The notes under the pieces: generated by a model
The model's input: only the letters and a program-made list of their open reading frames with translations
Told to the model about the DNA's origin: nothing
Databases searched by the model: none
Made by a program: the position numbers and the translations under genes
Part shown: piece by piece, positions 1 through 9,600 of the stretch
Numbering within the stretch: position 1 is the stretch's first letter
Layout of the letters: each line of letters begins with the position of its first letter
Source of the DNA: Prescottella defluvii
GTDB lineage: Bacteria > Actinomycetota > Actinomycetes > Mycobacteriales > Mycobacteriaceae
NCBI GenBank assembly: GCA_029690005.1
Contig: CP121458.1
Span: 1,550,001-1,614,000 of the forward strand
DNA: 64,000 bases
Reading direction: 5' to 3'

Positions 1-213
1 CCCACTCTGAACTACGCGCAGTCTGCGGTGGATGCGTGCTCGGGTGCTGACGTGGTTCTGGTTCTGACGGAATGGCAGGAGTTCAGAAAGCTGCAGCCGA
101 GCGACCTCGACGGGGTAGTCCGGTGCCGCTCGATTATCGATGGACGAAACTGCCTGGATCCGTTCACTTGGCGCTCAGCTGGATGGACTTACCGCGGGTT
201 GGGCAGGCCTTAG
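1..213 (+). CDS. UDP-glucose 6-dehydrogenase, C-terminal end (partial)
   Basis: This is the last 70 residues of a nucleotide-sugar dehydrogenase that begins left of the window. UDP-glucose 6-dehydrogenases oxidise UDP-glucose to UDP-glucuronate for polysaccharide synthesis. The visible part matches the NDP-binding C-terminal domain: GADVVLVLTEWQEFRKL, then SIIDGRNCLDP, and the end AGWTYRGLGRP, which is the usual end of UDP-glucose dehydrogenases. The reading frame is open from base 1 to the TAG at 211-213. The next gene is a pyruvyl transferase-like gene on the same strand, so this looks like the end of an exopolysaccharide or capsule locus. The substrate (glucose rather than mannose or another NDP-sugar) is inferred from the IIDGRN/GLGRP ending. 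Confidence 0.85.
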   Translation, partial: PTLNYAQSAVDACSGADVVLVLTEWQEFRKLQPSDLDGVVRCRSIIDGRNCLDPFTWRSAGWTYRGLGRP

Positions 214-445
214 GGCCAGGGGAGGGCCGCCCGCGATGCCGAGCGCCGCCGCGGAGAAGGATGGAGAACCGAGCTGGAGGACTGTCGCGACCGCTGCCAG
301 GATCGTCGGCAGTGCTGAGCTGAACGGCAACCGGGGCTCAGTCTCGAAGCCGGAAACCACAGTCTGCGCTGCGAGTCCGCGCTGCGGGCGCTGATGCTCG
401 GCTGCGCCCGTCCTAACGGCCAGCAGTGATGAGAAAGGGGTAATA

Positions 446-1261
446 GTGGCCGTCGATATCGTCCACTGGAATCCGCGGAAGCGCCGACTGCGGGGGCCAT
501 TGGGTTGGTTGCTTCCAAAGCATCCACCAGTCAACAACTTCGGCGACCTGCTCGGTCCGCATATCGTGTCTGAAATCGTAAGCCGCAAAGGCATCGACTT
601 CGGCCGCGATGGATCCGATCGCAGATTGGTTGCGGTCGGATCCATCATGCGGATGGCACGCGATGGCGATGTCGTGTGGGGTACGGGTGTCAATGGAAAG
701 AGCACGGCGCTCCCACACGAGTTCTCGAATCTCGACGTCCGTGCCGTGCGTGGTCCATTGACCGCGCAGTTCCTGAGAGACAAGGGAATCGACGTCCCGG
801 ATGTCTACGGGGACCCCGGCCTGCTCGTCGGGTGGCTCTGGCCGCGCGAGTCGTTCGACGGGACGATGGAGCGCAGTCCCCTCACCGTTATCCCGAACCT
901 GCACGACGTGGGTCGATACAAGGATCACCCGGGCTTCTGGCATCCGTGCAGTCCGCTGTCGCAGACGATCGCGAGGATCGCGACGAGCGACTTCGTCGTC
1001 GGAAGCTCGCTGCATGCTGTGGTGCTCGCGGATTCGTTCGGGATCGGAAACCGGTTGATCCGGTCGGCCCACGAGCCGCCGTTCAAGTACGAGGACTACT
1101 ACCGCGGCACCGGGCGCGCGAGCTTCAGGATGGCCTCCGATGTCGATGAGGCACTCGCGTTGGGAGGGGAGGAGTTGCCTGGGTGGTCGCCTGACGAACT
1201 CGTTCGTGCCTTTCCATGGGATCTTTGGTCGTTGGCAGAGCCGACCCGGAATCTCCGGTAG
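446..1261 (+). CDS. Polysaccharide pyruvyl transferase family protein
   Basis: A 271-residue cytoplasmic protein of the polysaccharide pyruvyl transferase (CsaB/WcaK-like) family. Such enzymes transfer pyruvate from phosphoenolpyruvate onto sugar residues as ketals. Family signatures visible in order: NFGDLLGPHIV near the N-terminus, GTGVNGK, VRAVRGPLTAQFLRDKGI, VYGDPGLL, and SSLHAVVLADSFGI near residue 190, the conserved S-x-H-x loop. The GTG start at 446 follows a purine-rich GAGAAAGGGG about 5 bases upstream. It lies downstream of the UDP-glucose dehydrogenase gene on the same strand after a 232-bp gap in which I see no gene. The frame is intact. The acceptor sugar cannot be told from sequence. 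Confidence 0.85.
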   Translation: MAVDIVHWNPRKRRLRGPLGWLLPKHPPVNNFGDLLGPHIVSEIVSRKGIDFGRDGSDRRLVAVGSIMRMARDGDVVWGTGVNGKSTALPHEFSNLDVRAVRGPLTAQFLRDKGIDVPDVYGDPGLLVGWLWPRESFDGTMERSPLTVIPNLHDVGRYKDHPGFWHPCSPLSQTIARIATSDFVVGSSLHAVVLADSFGIGNRLIRSAHEPPFKYEDYYRGTGRASFRMASDVDEALALGGEELPGWSPDELVRAFPWDLWSLAEPTRNLR

Positions 1262-1262
1262 G

Positions 1263-1440
1263 AGCTTGTCGGGTCTGCCGCGTCCACTGAGGGCCTCGGT
1301 CCCGGCGATCGAAGAGCTTCTCCGGCTCTCGAAACCGTGTGGGCACGTCGAAAGCGACTACGGCGAAGTGAAGCTCGGGCTCGGTCTCAACCGTTTCGTG
1401 GGCCGCTCCTGGCTCGGCTGGCACGGGGACTTCCGCTCGG
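1263..1440 (+). pseudogene. IS701-type transposase remnant (C-terminal fragment)
   Basis: Translation in the frame of bases 1293-1436 gives IEELLRLSKPCGHVESDYGE followed by a segment containing GLGLNRF, GRSW and GWH. This is the conserved C-terminal block of IS701-family DDE transposases (family form: ELVRLAK..W.VEHDY.ELK.GLGLDHFEGRSW.GWH). The glutamate in the DY-x-E block is the third catalytic residue of the DDE triad. Nothing upstream in this frame matches the N-terminal part, and after GWH the similarity stops, so only a fragment is left. The remainder of the 355-bp gap up to 1616 holds no recognisable gene apart from the terminator hairpin at 1564-1605. It probably records an old insertion at the edge of the NRPS locus. 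Confidence 0.7.
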
Positions 1441-1563
1441 GAAACGAAGCAACGCTCGGATGGTACCGCGAGAACGAAGCCTGTTGGCGCCCAAGAAAGG
1501 CCGCCACCGAAAGGGCTCGCGAGTCGGCCGGTGAATGGATGCCTGTCGGCCTACGGCCCCGCG

Positions 1564-1605
1564 AAAACGATCGGCCCGAGCGAGTTCCCCTCGCTCGGGC
1601 CGATC
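1564..1605 (-). terminator. Rho-independent terminator of the DUF4012 gene
   Basis: A perfect 16-bp inverted repeat (1569-1584 with 1590-1605, 5-base loop) lies 12 bases past the stop codon of the minus-strand DUF4012 gene. Read on the minus strand, the stem GATCGGCCCGAGCGAG is followed almost directly by GTTTT, which completes the classic terminator form. Confidence 0.85.
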
Positions 1606-1616
1606 ACTCGTGAGTC

Positions 1617-3464
1617 TCAGCACACAGGGACGTCGACCGATACGGAGGGTTCATCGACCAGCGGCTGGATCGGCACCACCGGATCGCCCGGCGCTGGCGG
1701 CTCGGTGAGCTGGTAGACGACCTCGACGGTCTTGCCCTGAGGGATGGGCAGTTGGAGATCGAATACCGGGTGCCCGAGTTCGGAACCGGAGAACGCGAAG
1801 CCGGGCTTGCCGTCGACGGAGACCTTGTCGAGCTTCGCACCGCGCGTGGAGACGAGCGACAGATTGGTGAGGTTGGTGCCGACCGGCGCACCCATCGGAT
1901 TGTCGAACATGCCGGCAACGTAGTTGGTGTAGTCGCCGGACGGAAGTGTGTTGGTCAGGCGCACCTTCACGGTGGTGTTGCGGGTGTCTCCTGAGCACGA
2001 GCCGGCCGTGTACTCGATTTCACGGCGCAGGTAGTAGTCGAGCTTGTTGCCGCCGAGGTTGTTCACCACGACACCGGCGTACGGCGCGTCATCGTCCGGA
2101 ACGGTGTGTCCCAGCGGCGTACGGGCCAGGACGGACTGTTCGTCGGGCCGCGAGCTCCACACCGCGATCCGGCCCTCGGCGGCAGCCTTGCCGAGCGCCT
2201 CCAGTAGCGCCTGCGGGTGCGAGATCTTGCCGGTCATCTTCTCGACCACCTTGGCCGCGACGGTCTGGAGATACTGCTTGCGGGCGGCGTTGTCGGTTCC
2301 GAAGCGGGAGTAGGCCGCCGACTCGGTGAGTTCGACGACATTGTCTGCGGTGATCTTCTCGCCGTCCGGCATCGTCACCGGCCCGACCACCTTCAGGACG
2401 TAGCTCAGTGCGACGGGGTCGGTCGCGATGACGCCGTCCACAGGTGTGCCCGATTCCTGAGCCCACATCGACCGCCAGATCTGCGCTGCGTAGGGGAAGT
2501 GTGAACTGACATTGCTGTTTCGGAAATCGGTTGTCGGACGACTCTGTCCGTAGTGCTTGTCGAAGTCGGGACCGAGATCGATCGGGTTGAGCCCGGTCAG
2601 TCTCAGTTCCCTGTTGCTGGCGAGCTCGTCCACGCGTACGGTCCCGTCGACAGCATGCAGCTCACCGAATCCGCCGAGTAGCCCTCCGGCTCCGCGCGCC
2701 TCCGCGTTGGTCTGGAACCCGATGAAGTAGGTCCGGGGTCCGTCTGCGCCGAGCATCGCCGGCGCAATCGCGGCGGCGGTCGATATGTTGCCGAGCATCG
2801 CCGACAGCTCCGACGTCTGCTGCGCGAGCTGCACTCGTGCGTCATCGACGGGACCGAGGAACGAACCGTCCACTGCGGATGCCTGCGTTTCCAATGCCTG
2901 TGCTGCGGAGGCAGTGTCCGCGATCGTCGGGGCCGCGTCCCGCAGGGCCTGCAGGTTGATTCTCGCGCCGTCCAGGATCAACTGGTCGGGTGCGATCGCG
3001 GATCCCGTGCTCACGGCCGAGGGTAGGACCTCGGACGTCAGTCCGTGGACGACGGTCGCGATCTGACGGGTCGTGCGGAACGGATCGCCGACACCGGGGA
3101 CGGCGGCTATGACACGCCAGTTGAGCGAGTCGGTTGTCTCCCGGGCGCGGTCGGCATAGCGGTCCGCGTCACTTGCGGCGAGCGCTGCGGCGTCCGAGTT
3201 ACCCGCCAGTAGTGAGGCTTTCACCTGCTGCGAATAGTTCGCTGCTCGTTCAAGATTCAACTTGACCTGAGTGGCTTCGTAGGCGGTGTAGCACGCCCAG
3301 GCCACTGCGGCCGTCGATGCGGCGGCAACCCCGATTGTGATGCGGCGTCGCCGCTTCCGGCGCTGAACTGCAGGTTGTGAGCTTCTGCGGCGGCGGGTGC
3401 GGCGAACCGGCGTCGATTCGCCCTCGCTGGCCGGCGGCGCCGGCTCCGTTCCGATCTGCTCCAC
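1617..3464 (-). CDS. DUF4012 domain membrane-anchored protein
   Basis: A 615-residue protein of the DUF4012 family, whose biochemical role is not established; family members are often found in actinobacterial polysaccharide loci. Residues 1-40 are basic and Arg-rich (cytoplasmic), followed by one membrane segment near residues 41-62 (ITIGVAAASTAAVAWACYTA) and a long extracellular part. That part has a helical stretch near 70-110, then the conserved DUF4012 core with FIGFQTNAEARGAGGLLGG and DPVALSYVLKVVGPVTMPDG. The start is GTG at 3464, preceded by an AAGGGGG ribosome site. The gene is divergent from the NRPS and shares its 204-bp promoter region, which suggests a joint envelope role. The frame is intact, unlike the neighbouring NRPS. 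Confidence 0.8.
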   Translation of the reverse strand: MEQIGTEPAPPASEGESTPVRRTRRRRSSQPAVQRRKRRRRITIGVAAASTAAVAWACYTAYEATQVKLNLERAANYSQQVKASLLAGNSDAAALAASDADRYADRARETTDSLNWRVIAAVPGVGDPFRTTRQIATVVHGLTSEVLPSAVSTGSAIAPDQLILDGARINLQALRDAAPTIADTASAAQALETQASAVDGSFLGPVDDARVQLAQQTSELSAMLGNISTAAAIAPAMLGADGPRTYFIGFQTNAEARGAGGLLGGFGELHAVDGTVRVDELASNRELRLTGLNPIDLGPDFDKHYGQSRPTTDFRNSNVSSHFPYAAQIWRSMWAQESGTPVDGVIATDPVALSYVLKVVGPVTMPDGEKITADNVVELTESAAYSRFGTDNAARKQYLQTVAAKVVEKMTGKISHPQALLEALGKAAAEGRIAVWSSRPDEQSVLARTPLGHTVPDDDAPYAGVVVNNLGGNKLDYYLRREIEYTAGSCSGDTRNTTVKVRLTNTLPSGDYTNYVAGMFDNPMGAPVGTNLTNLSLVSTRGAKLDKVSVDGKPGFAFSGSELGHPVFDLQLPIPQGKTVEVVYQLTEPPAPGDPVVPIQPLVDEPSVSVDVPVC

Positions 3465-3510
3465 GCCGGAGACCCCCTTCTGTCGTCGTGTTCTGGCAGG
3501 CTAACGCGAA

Positions 3511-3548
3511 ACTTGATTGGTCGAGCGTTCAAGTGGTGAATCGTTCAC
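3511..3548. promoter_or_regulatory. Two inverted repeats in the DUF4012/NRPS divergent promoter
   Basis: Between the divergent starts at 3464 and 3669 there are two adjacent dyads. One is ACTTGA (3511-3516) with TCAAGT (3529-3534). The other is GTGAA-TCG-TTCAC (3536-3548). They look like operator half-sites for a dimeric repressor or activator of one or both genes. No binding protein can be named. Confidence 0.45.
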
Positions 3549-3668
3549 TCGCACAGTAAGTTATTCCTGCCCGTTCCATGCAGGTTGGTTCGGGTGGGCT
3601 CCAGTGGACCTCAGGGTCGGCTTCGCTGGGAGTTGTCGGGACACCTGTTGAGGGCAAGGGGGTACGGA

Positions 3669-6600
3669 TTGCGTCCGTTCCCCCTTTCGCCTGCGCAGCG
3701 GGCGCTCCTGTTCGCGCAGCAACTGGCTCCCGATGTCGCCTTGACGGTCGCCCAGTATCTGGATCTCCACGGTCCCCTCGATGCCGAGTTGATGCTGTCG
3801 GCATGCGAGAGAGCGGCGCGCGATATCGGCTCGGGACCGTGATTCTCGTGGATATCGCCGGTGAGCCGCATCAGTCGGAAGTGCCGGACATCGACGATGC
3901 TCCACATTTTCTGGACCTCAGCGGCGCTGACGATCCGACGTCGGCTGCGGTCGATTGGATGACGCAGCGTACTTCCCGACCGATCGACCCGTTCTCCGAT
4001 CGACTGGCGGAGATGACGTTGATCCGCCTCTCCGACGACCATCATTTCCTTCACTGCTTCGCGCACCACGTTGTGATGGACGGCTACGCGGCGCAGGTCC
4101 TGACCGCCCGCATAGCGGAGCTCTACCGGGCTGCGGTGGCGGGCAAGGAACCTCCGCCGAATCGCACGGCATCGATCGAGGAGATCGGCCGGATCGTCGA
4201 GGCGTACGAGTCGAGTGCGCGGGCGGACAAGGACCGCGCGTACTGGCTCGGCAAGACGGCAAGGCTCCCCCGTGGGGTGTCCCTCGGGGACCGCATCGGC
4301 CCCGTGGCATCGCCGGCACTCCGTTCGCTCGATGCGCTCTCGGGCTCTGCTACCGAGTCGCTCGCCGACCCGTCCCTGCCCGAGGTACCCGCGATCCTGG
4401 CGGCCTTCGCCGTGTACCTGGCTCGGTACACAGGAGTCGACGAGGTTTCGTTGAGTCTGCCGGTCTCCGCCCGGACGACAGCGGTGCTGCGCCGCTCCGC
4501 CGGATCGGTGTCGAACGTCGTGCCGATCCGACTCCGGATTGCCCACGAACAATCCGTCGGTGACCTGATCCGCGGTGTCCAGGTGGAACTCACCGGGGCC
4601 TTGCGGCATCAGCGGTTCCGTTACGACGAGATGCTTCGCGGTCTCGAAGTCGGCGAGATTCAGTCCGGTGTCGGCGGCGTCTTCGGTCCGGTCGTCAACA
4701 TCATGCAGTTCCCGCTCCGCTGGTCGTTCGGTGACGTCGATGCCGAGTTGCACATCCTGTCGACCGGACCGATCGACGACCTGTCGGTGACGATCTATCC
4801 GGCGGGCGAGGGTGGGGCGACACGCGTCGACTTCGAAGCCAATCCGTCGCGGTACTCGGAGGAGTCGCTGGGGCGACACCATCGGCGGTTCCTCGACTTC
4901 TCTCCGATTTCTTGTCCGACATGCGCCGGCGTGTAGGCGACGTCGATCTGGATCGCCCGGACGACATCGTTCGATCGTCGACGACGATCGAATCCGGCGC
5001 GCTGCTCCTCCCGGACGCCCTCACTCGAAGGGTGGCCAGTGGGGGAGTCGCGGTGCGCTCCGGTGAGGTCGAGATCACCTACGCCGAATTGGATGCGCGT
5101 TCGTCCGCGATCGCACGCAAACTGATCGCCCACGGAGCCGGTCCCGAAGTCGGTGTCGGGGTGGTGCTCCCGCGGTCGGCGGACTCGGTTCTCGCGTTGT
5201 GGGCCGTAGCCAAGACCGGTGCCGCCTACGTACCGGTCGACCCGGATCTTCCGCCGCGCAGGATGGCCCAGCACCTCGCCGGCTTCACCTTGGGGATCGT
5301 CGACGACGACATCGAACTGCCGTCCGGGGTGACACGGGTCGATCTCGGCACCGACGGTTGGGAATCCACGCCGATCGCTGATACGGACCGTCGGCGTCCA
5401 CTCCGTCCTGACAACGCGGCCTGGGTGATCCACACGTCGGGGTCGACCGGTCGACCCAAGCCTGTGGTCGTGACCCACCGTGGTGTGGCCGGGCTCGTCT
5501 CGACGCTGCGGTCCCGGTACGCCGCCGCGTCGGCCGAGCGGGTGCTGCACATGTCGTCGCCGACGTTCGACGCGTCGATCCAGGAGATCCTGCTCGCGGC
5601 CGACGCGGGCGCCACGCTGATCGTCGCGCACGAGAACGAGATCGGTGGCGACGCGTTGGCTCGGCTGCTGCGGGCCGAGGCGGTCACCCACGTCGTGTCT
5701 GCGCCGGCTGTGCTCGCCGCGACGTCGGCCGTCGAACTTCCCTCCCTGCGGGTGCTCGATGCGGGTGGCGAAGTGCTCCCCGTCGCCGTCGCGCAACGCT
5801 GGATGCCCGGGCGTACCATGCTCAATGCCTATGGTCCGACGGAGACGACCGTCCTTGCGGCGGTGAGCGATCCGATCGAATCTCGGACCCTGACTGGTGT
5901 GCAGTCGGTGCCCATCGGACGGCCCGTCGACGGCACGGCGCTCGCGGTCCTGGACGGCCGACTTCGGATCGTCCCGAAGGGCGTCGTCGGCGAACTCTAC
6001 GTCGGTGGACCATCGCTGGCACGCGGGTACGGAGACAGCCCGGCATCCACCGCCGAACGGTTCGTCGCGTCGGTGTTAGGTCCGGGCCGGATGTACCGTA
6101 CCGGTGACCTCGTGCGCCGGCGCCTCGACGGCCAACTCGAGTTCGTCGGCCGCATCGACAACCAGGTGCAAGTGCGTGGAGTCCGAATCGAATTGGGGGA
6201 CATCGAAACCGTCCTCGGCGGGCATCCGGAGGTCGGCGTCGCGGCGGCGATCCTCAGTGGCGATCGGATCGCCGCGTTCGTCACCGGAACGGGTGTCGAC
6301 CGCGAGACGCTGTGGCGATGGGCGGTCGAGCGTCTGCCCCGTCAGATGGTGCCCGATCGCATCGTGGTGCTCGAGGCATTTCCGCTCACCGCCGGCGGAA
6401 AGATCGACCGCGCCGCTCTGTCGTCGATCGAGGTGACCCCCGAGGGCGGTGCTCCCGGACGCCCCGTGCGCGGACAGCTCGAGACCCTCATCGCCGACAT
6501 CGTCGCTCGATTGTTGGACACACACGAGGCATCCGCGTCCGCGGACTTCTTCGCACTCGGCGGCGACTCACTCGCAGCCTCACAGCTCGCTGCGCACGTC

Positions 6601-9600
6601 TCCGCGGCCACCGGTCGCAGGATCTCGGTCAAAGACGTCTTCGAGCACCGGACCGTCGCCCGTCTGGCCGCCCTCGCGGTGGGGCGGTTCGAGTTGCCCG
6701 CCCTGGAACGGTCCGCCGAGGGTCCGGTTCCGCTCGCCCCGGCGCAGCGCCGGCTGTGGCTTCACGCGCAGTCCGATCCGGAGAGTACGGCCTATCATGT
6801 GCCGTTCGTGATCGAGCTCGATGGCGATCTGTCCATCAGCGCGCTGCACGCCGCACTCGGTGACGTCGTGCAACGTCACGGCCCGCTTCGCAGCGTCCTG
6901 GCACCGTCCACCGACGGTGTCCGTCAGCACGTGCTTCCCGTGTCCGAGGTCATCGCATCGATCGGGTCGTCGAGTGCGCGACGCCCGAGGAATCGCAGTG
7001 CCGCGCAGAGGAGTTCGCGTCCCGCCCGTTCGCGCTCGACACCGAGGTGCCGATCCGATTCCGCCTCCATCGACTCGCCGGCGATCGGCACGAACTCGTG
7101 GTCGTTGCCCATCACATAGCACTCGACGGCCTTTCCTTCGCCCCGCTCGTGACGGGTCTCGCCGACGCCTACGCGGCGCGAAACGCGGGAGCATCCCCGT
7201 CCTGGCGCCGCTTCGGATCGGCTATGAGGACTATGCGCGGTGGCACTCCACCGTGCTGGACTCGGGCGTGCGGGACCTCGATCTCGAGTACTGGCACACG
7301 GCACTCCACGGTATCGAGGAGGTGCCGCGGCTTCCGCAGGATCGGCCGCGAATCGACGCGTCAGGCGGCGTCGGTCGTATCGTCCGCTCGCTCGACGAGG
7401 AACTGTCCGCATCCCTTCGCCGATTCGCGAGCACGCACAACGTCACCGTGTTCATGGTCCTACACGCGGTGATCGCGGCCGTCACGTCCGCCGTGACGGG
7501 ATCCGCCGACACGGTCGTGGGCACCGTCGACGCCGGCCGCCGTCATCCGGACCTCGAGCCGCTGGTCGGAATGTTCGTCGGAACGCTCGCGCTCCGTGTG
7601 CCGGTCGACCTCGACGGGGCGTTCACCGATCTGGTGGCCGCCGTCCGCACCGTCGACGTCGAGGCTTTCGCGCACAGCGACACCCCGTTCGACGAGGTCG
7701 CCGACCACCTCGGCTGGCGGATTCCGATACAGGTGATGTTCTCGCTCGAGAGCTTCGCCGACCCCCGGATCGATCTGCCCGGCCTCCGAGTCCGCGCGCG
7801 GGAGTTGCCGACCCGTGACGCCCGGTTCGATCTCGAGATCGTGGCGCGGGAGAGTGGCCGCGGGGAGATCGGGTTCGAGTTCCGATTCGACGAGGGGATC
7901 CTTCTCGCGGACACCGTGCGATCGTGGGCATCTCTGGTATGCGATGGACTCGTCCGCGCGGTTGCGGACCCCACCGTGGCCCTCGCGGACATCCTCGGCG
8001 CCGGGACGGTCGACCACGGACCGGCCGCGCCGGCAGTGGCAACCCTGTCCGAGATCCTCGCGGGTCCGACGCGGATCGAGGATGCGGCTGGCACTGCTGT
8101 CGACATCGCTCCGGCCGTCGCCGCGCTGGCCGCCAGGCTCTCCCTCCTGGGTGTGGTTCCGGACGAGTTCGTCGCCGTGCTTCTCCCGCGGTCGGTCGAC
8201 TCGATCGTCGCGTCGGCCGCGGTAGCCAGGATCGGTGCCGCATTCGTTCCGCTCGACCCGTTGCAGCCGGCGCCCCGGATCGCAGCGATCATCGCCGACG
8301 TGGGCGCACGGTACGTCGTCGCCGCGGCGGACACCGATCTTCCTGCCGGAGTGGTTCGAGTCGATCCCGTTGCGGAAGAAACTGTTCCGGCGCCGCCCGT
8401 ACGGTCGGTCCACCCGGACAGCCCGGCGTACGTGATCTACACGTCCGGGTCCACAGGCGCGCCGAAGGGCGTCGTCGTCACCCATCGTGGTCTCGCCGCG
8501 CTGGCCGCTGCCGTGCGCCGTGCCTTCGATGTCGGGCCTGATGCGCGGATCCTCGTCGGCGCCTCACCGGCTTTCGACGCCTCGATCCTCGAGTACCTAC
8601 TCGGGCTCGGGACCGGCGCCACGATGGTCGTGCTTCCCCCGGAGATGTACGGCAGCGCAGAGCTTTCCGAGCTCCTCAGGGTGCGGCGGATCACGCACTG
8701 GTTTTCCACGCCGGCGATTCCCGCGCAGTTCGCGCCGGACGGTCTGGACGATCTACGCGTGGTCGGTCTCGGCGGTGAAGCGTGGTCGACCGCGATCGCT
8801 GCACGGTGGGCGGCCGGACGAACGCTGTTGAACCTCTACGGTCCCACCGAGGCGTCGGTCGTGGCGATGATCAGCGAACCGATCCCGGCGGATCGGACCG
8901 TGCCCATCGGCCGCCCCGTGGACGGCATGTCGGCGCTTGTGCTGGACGGTGGCCTCCACCCGGTTCCGGAAGGGACCGTCGGCGAGCTGTATCTCGCGGG
9001 TCCGGGCCTGGCCCGGGCTACCTCGGTGCGCCGGGGCTGACCGCCGCGCGCTTCGTCGCGTCGATCCTCGGCCCGGGACGGATGTACCGGACCGGTGATC
9101 TGGTGCGGCGCCGCGCCGACGGGCAGTACGAGTTCGTCGGGCGTGCGGACAACCAGGTGCAGATCCGTGGGATCCGTGTCGAGTTGGCCGAGATCGAGGG
9201 TGCGCTCTCCTCTCACCCGGCGGTGCACACCGCGATCGCTGCGCTTCAGGACGACGTTTTGGTCGCCTACGTGTACGGGCCGGACCAATTCGAAACCGGC
9301 GCTCTGCGGGCGTATGTGGCGGAACGGTTGCCGCGACACATGGTTCCGGCCGTGGTCGACGTGCTCGAGCGGCTCCCACTGACTGTCGGCGGCAAGATCG
9401 ACCGATCGGCTTTGCCGAAGTGGAGCGGAAGCCCCGTCTCGGGCGCGGCCTTTCGTTCCCACAGCGAAGAAATCGTGGGGCGGCTCGTCGCGGACGTGCT
9501 CTCGCTGGACGCGATCGGACGCGACTCGGACTTCTTCGCGCTCGGCGGAAACTCGCTGATGGCAACGAGACTGGTGTCACGCATTCAGAGCGTGCTCGGT

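Noticed and set aside
1440..1613. Small gene after the transposase remnant
   Set aside because: The frame is open but Arg-rich with no ribosome site or family features, and it ends inside the DUF4012 terminator hairpin.
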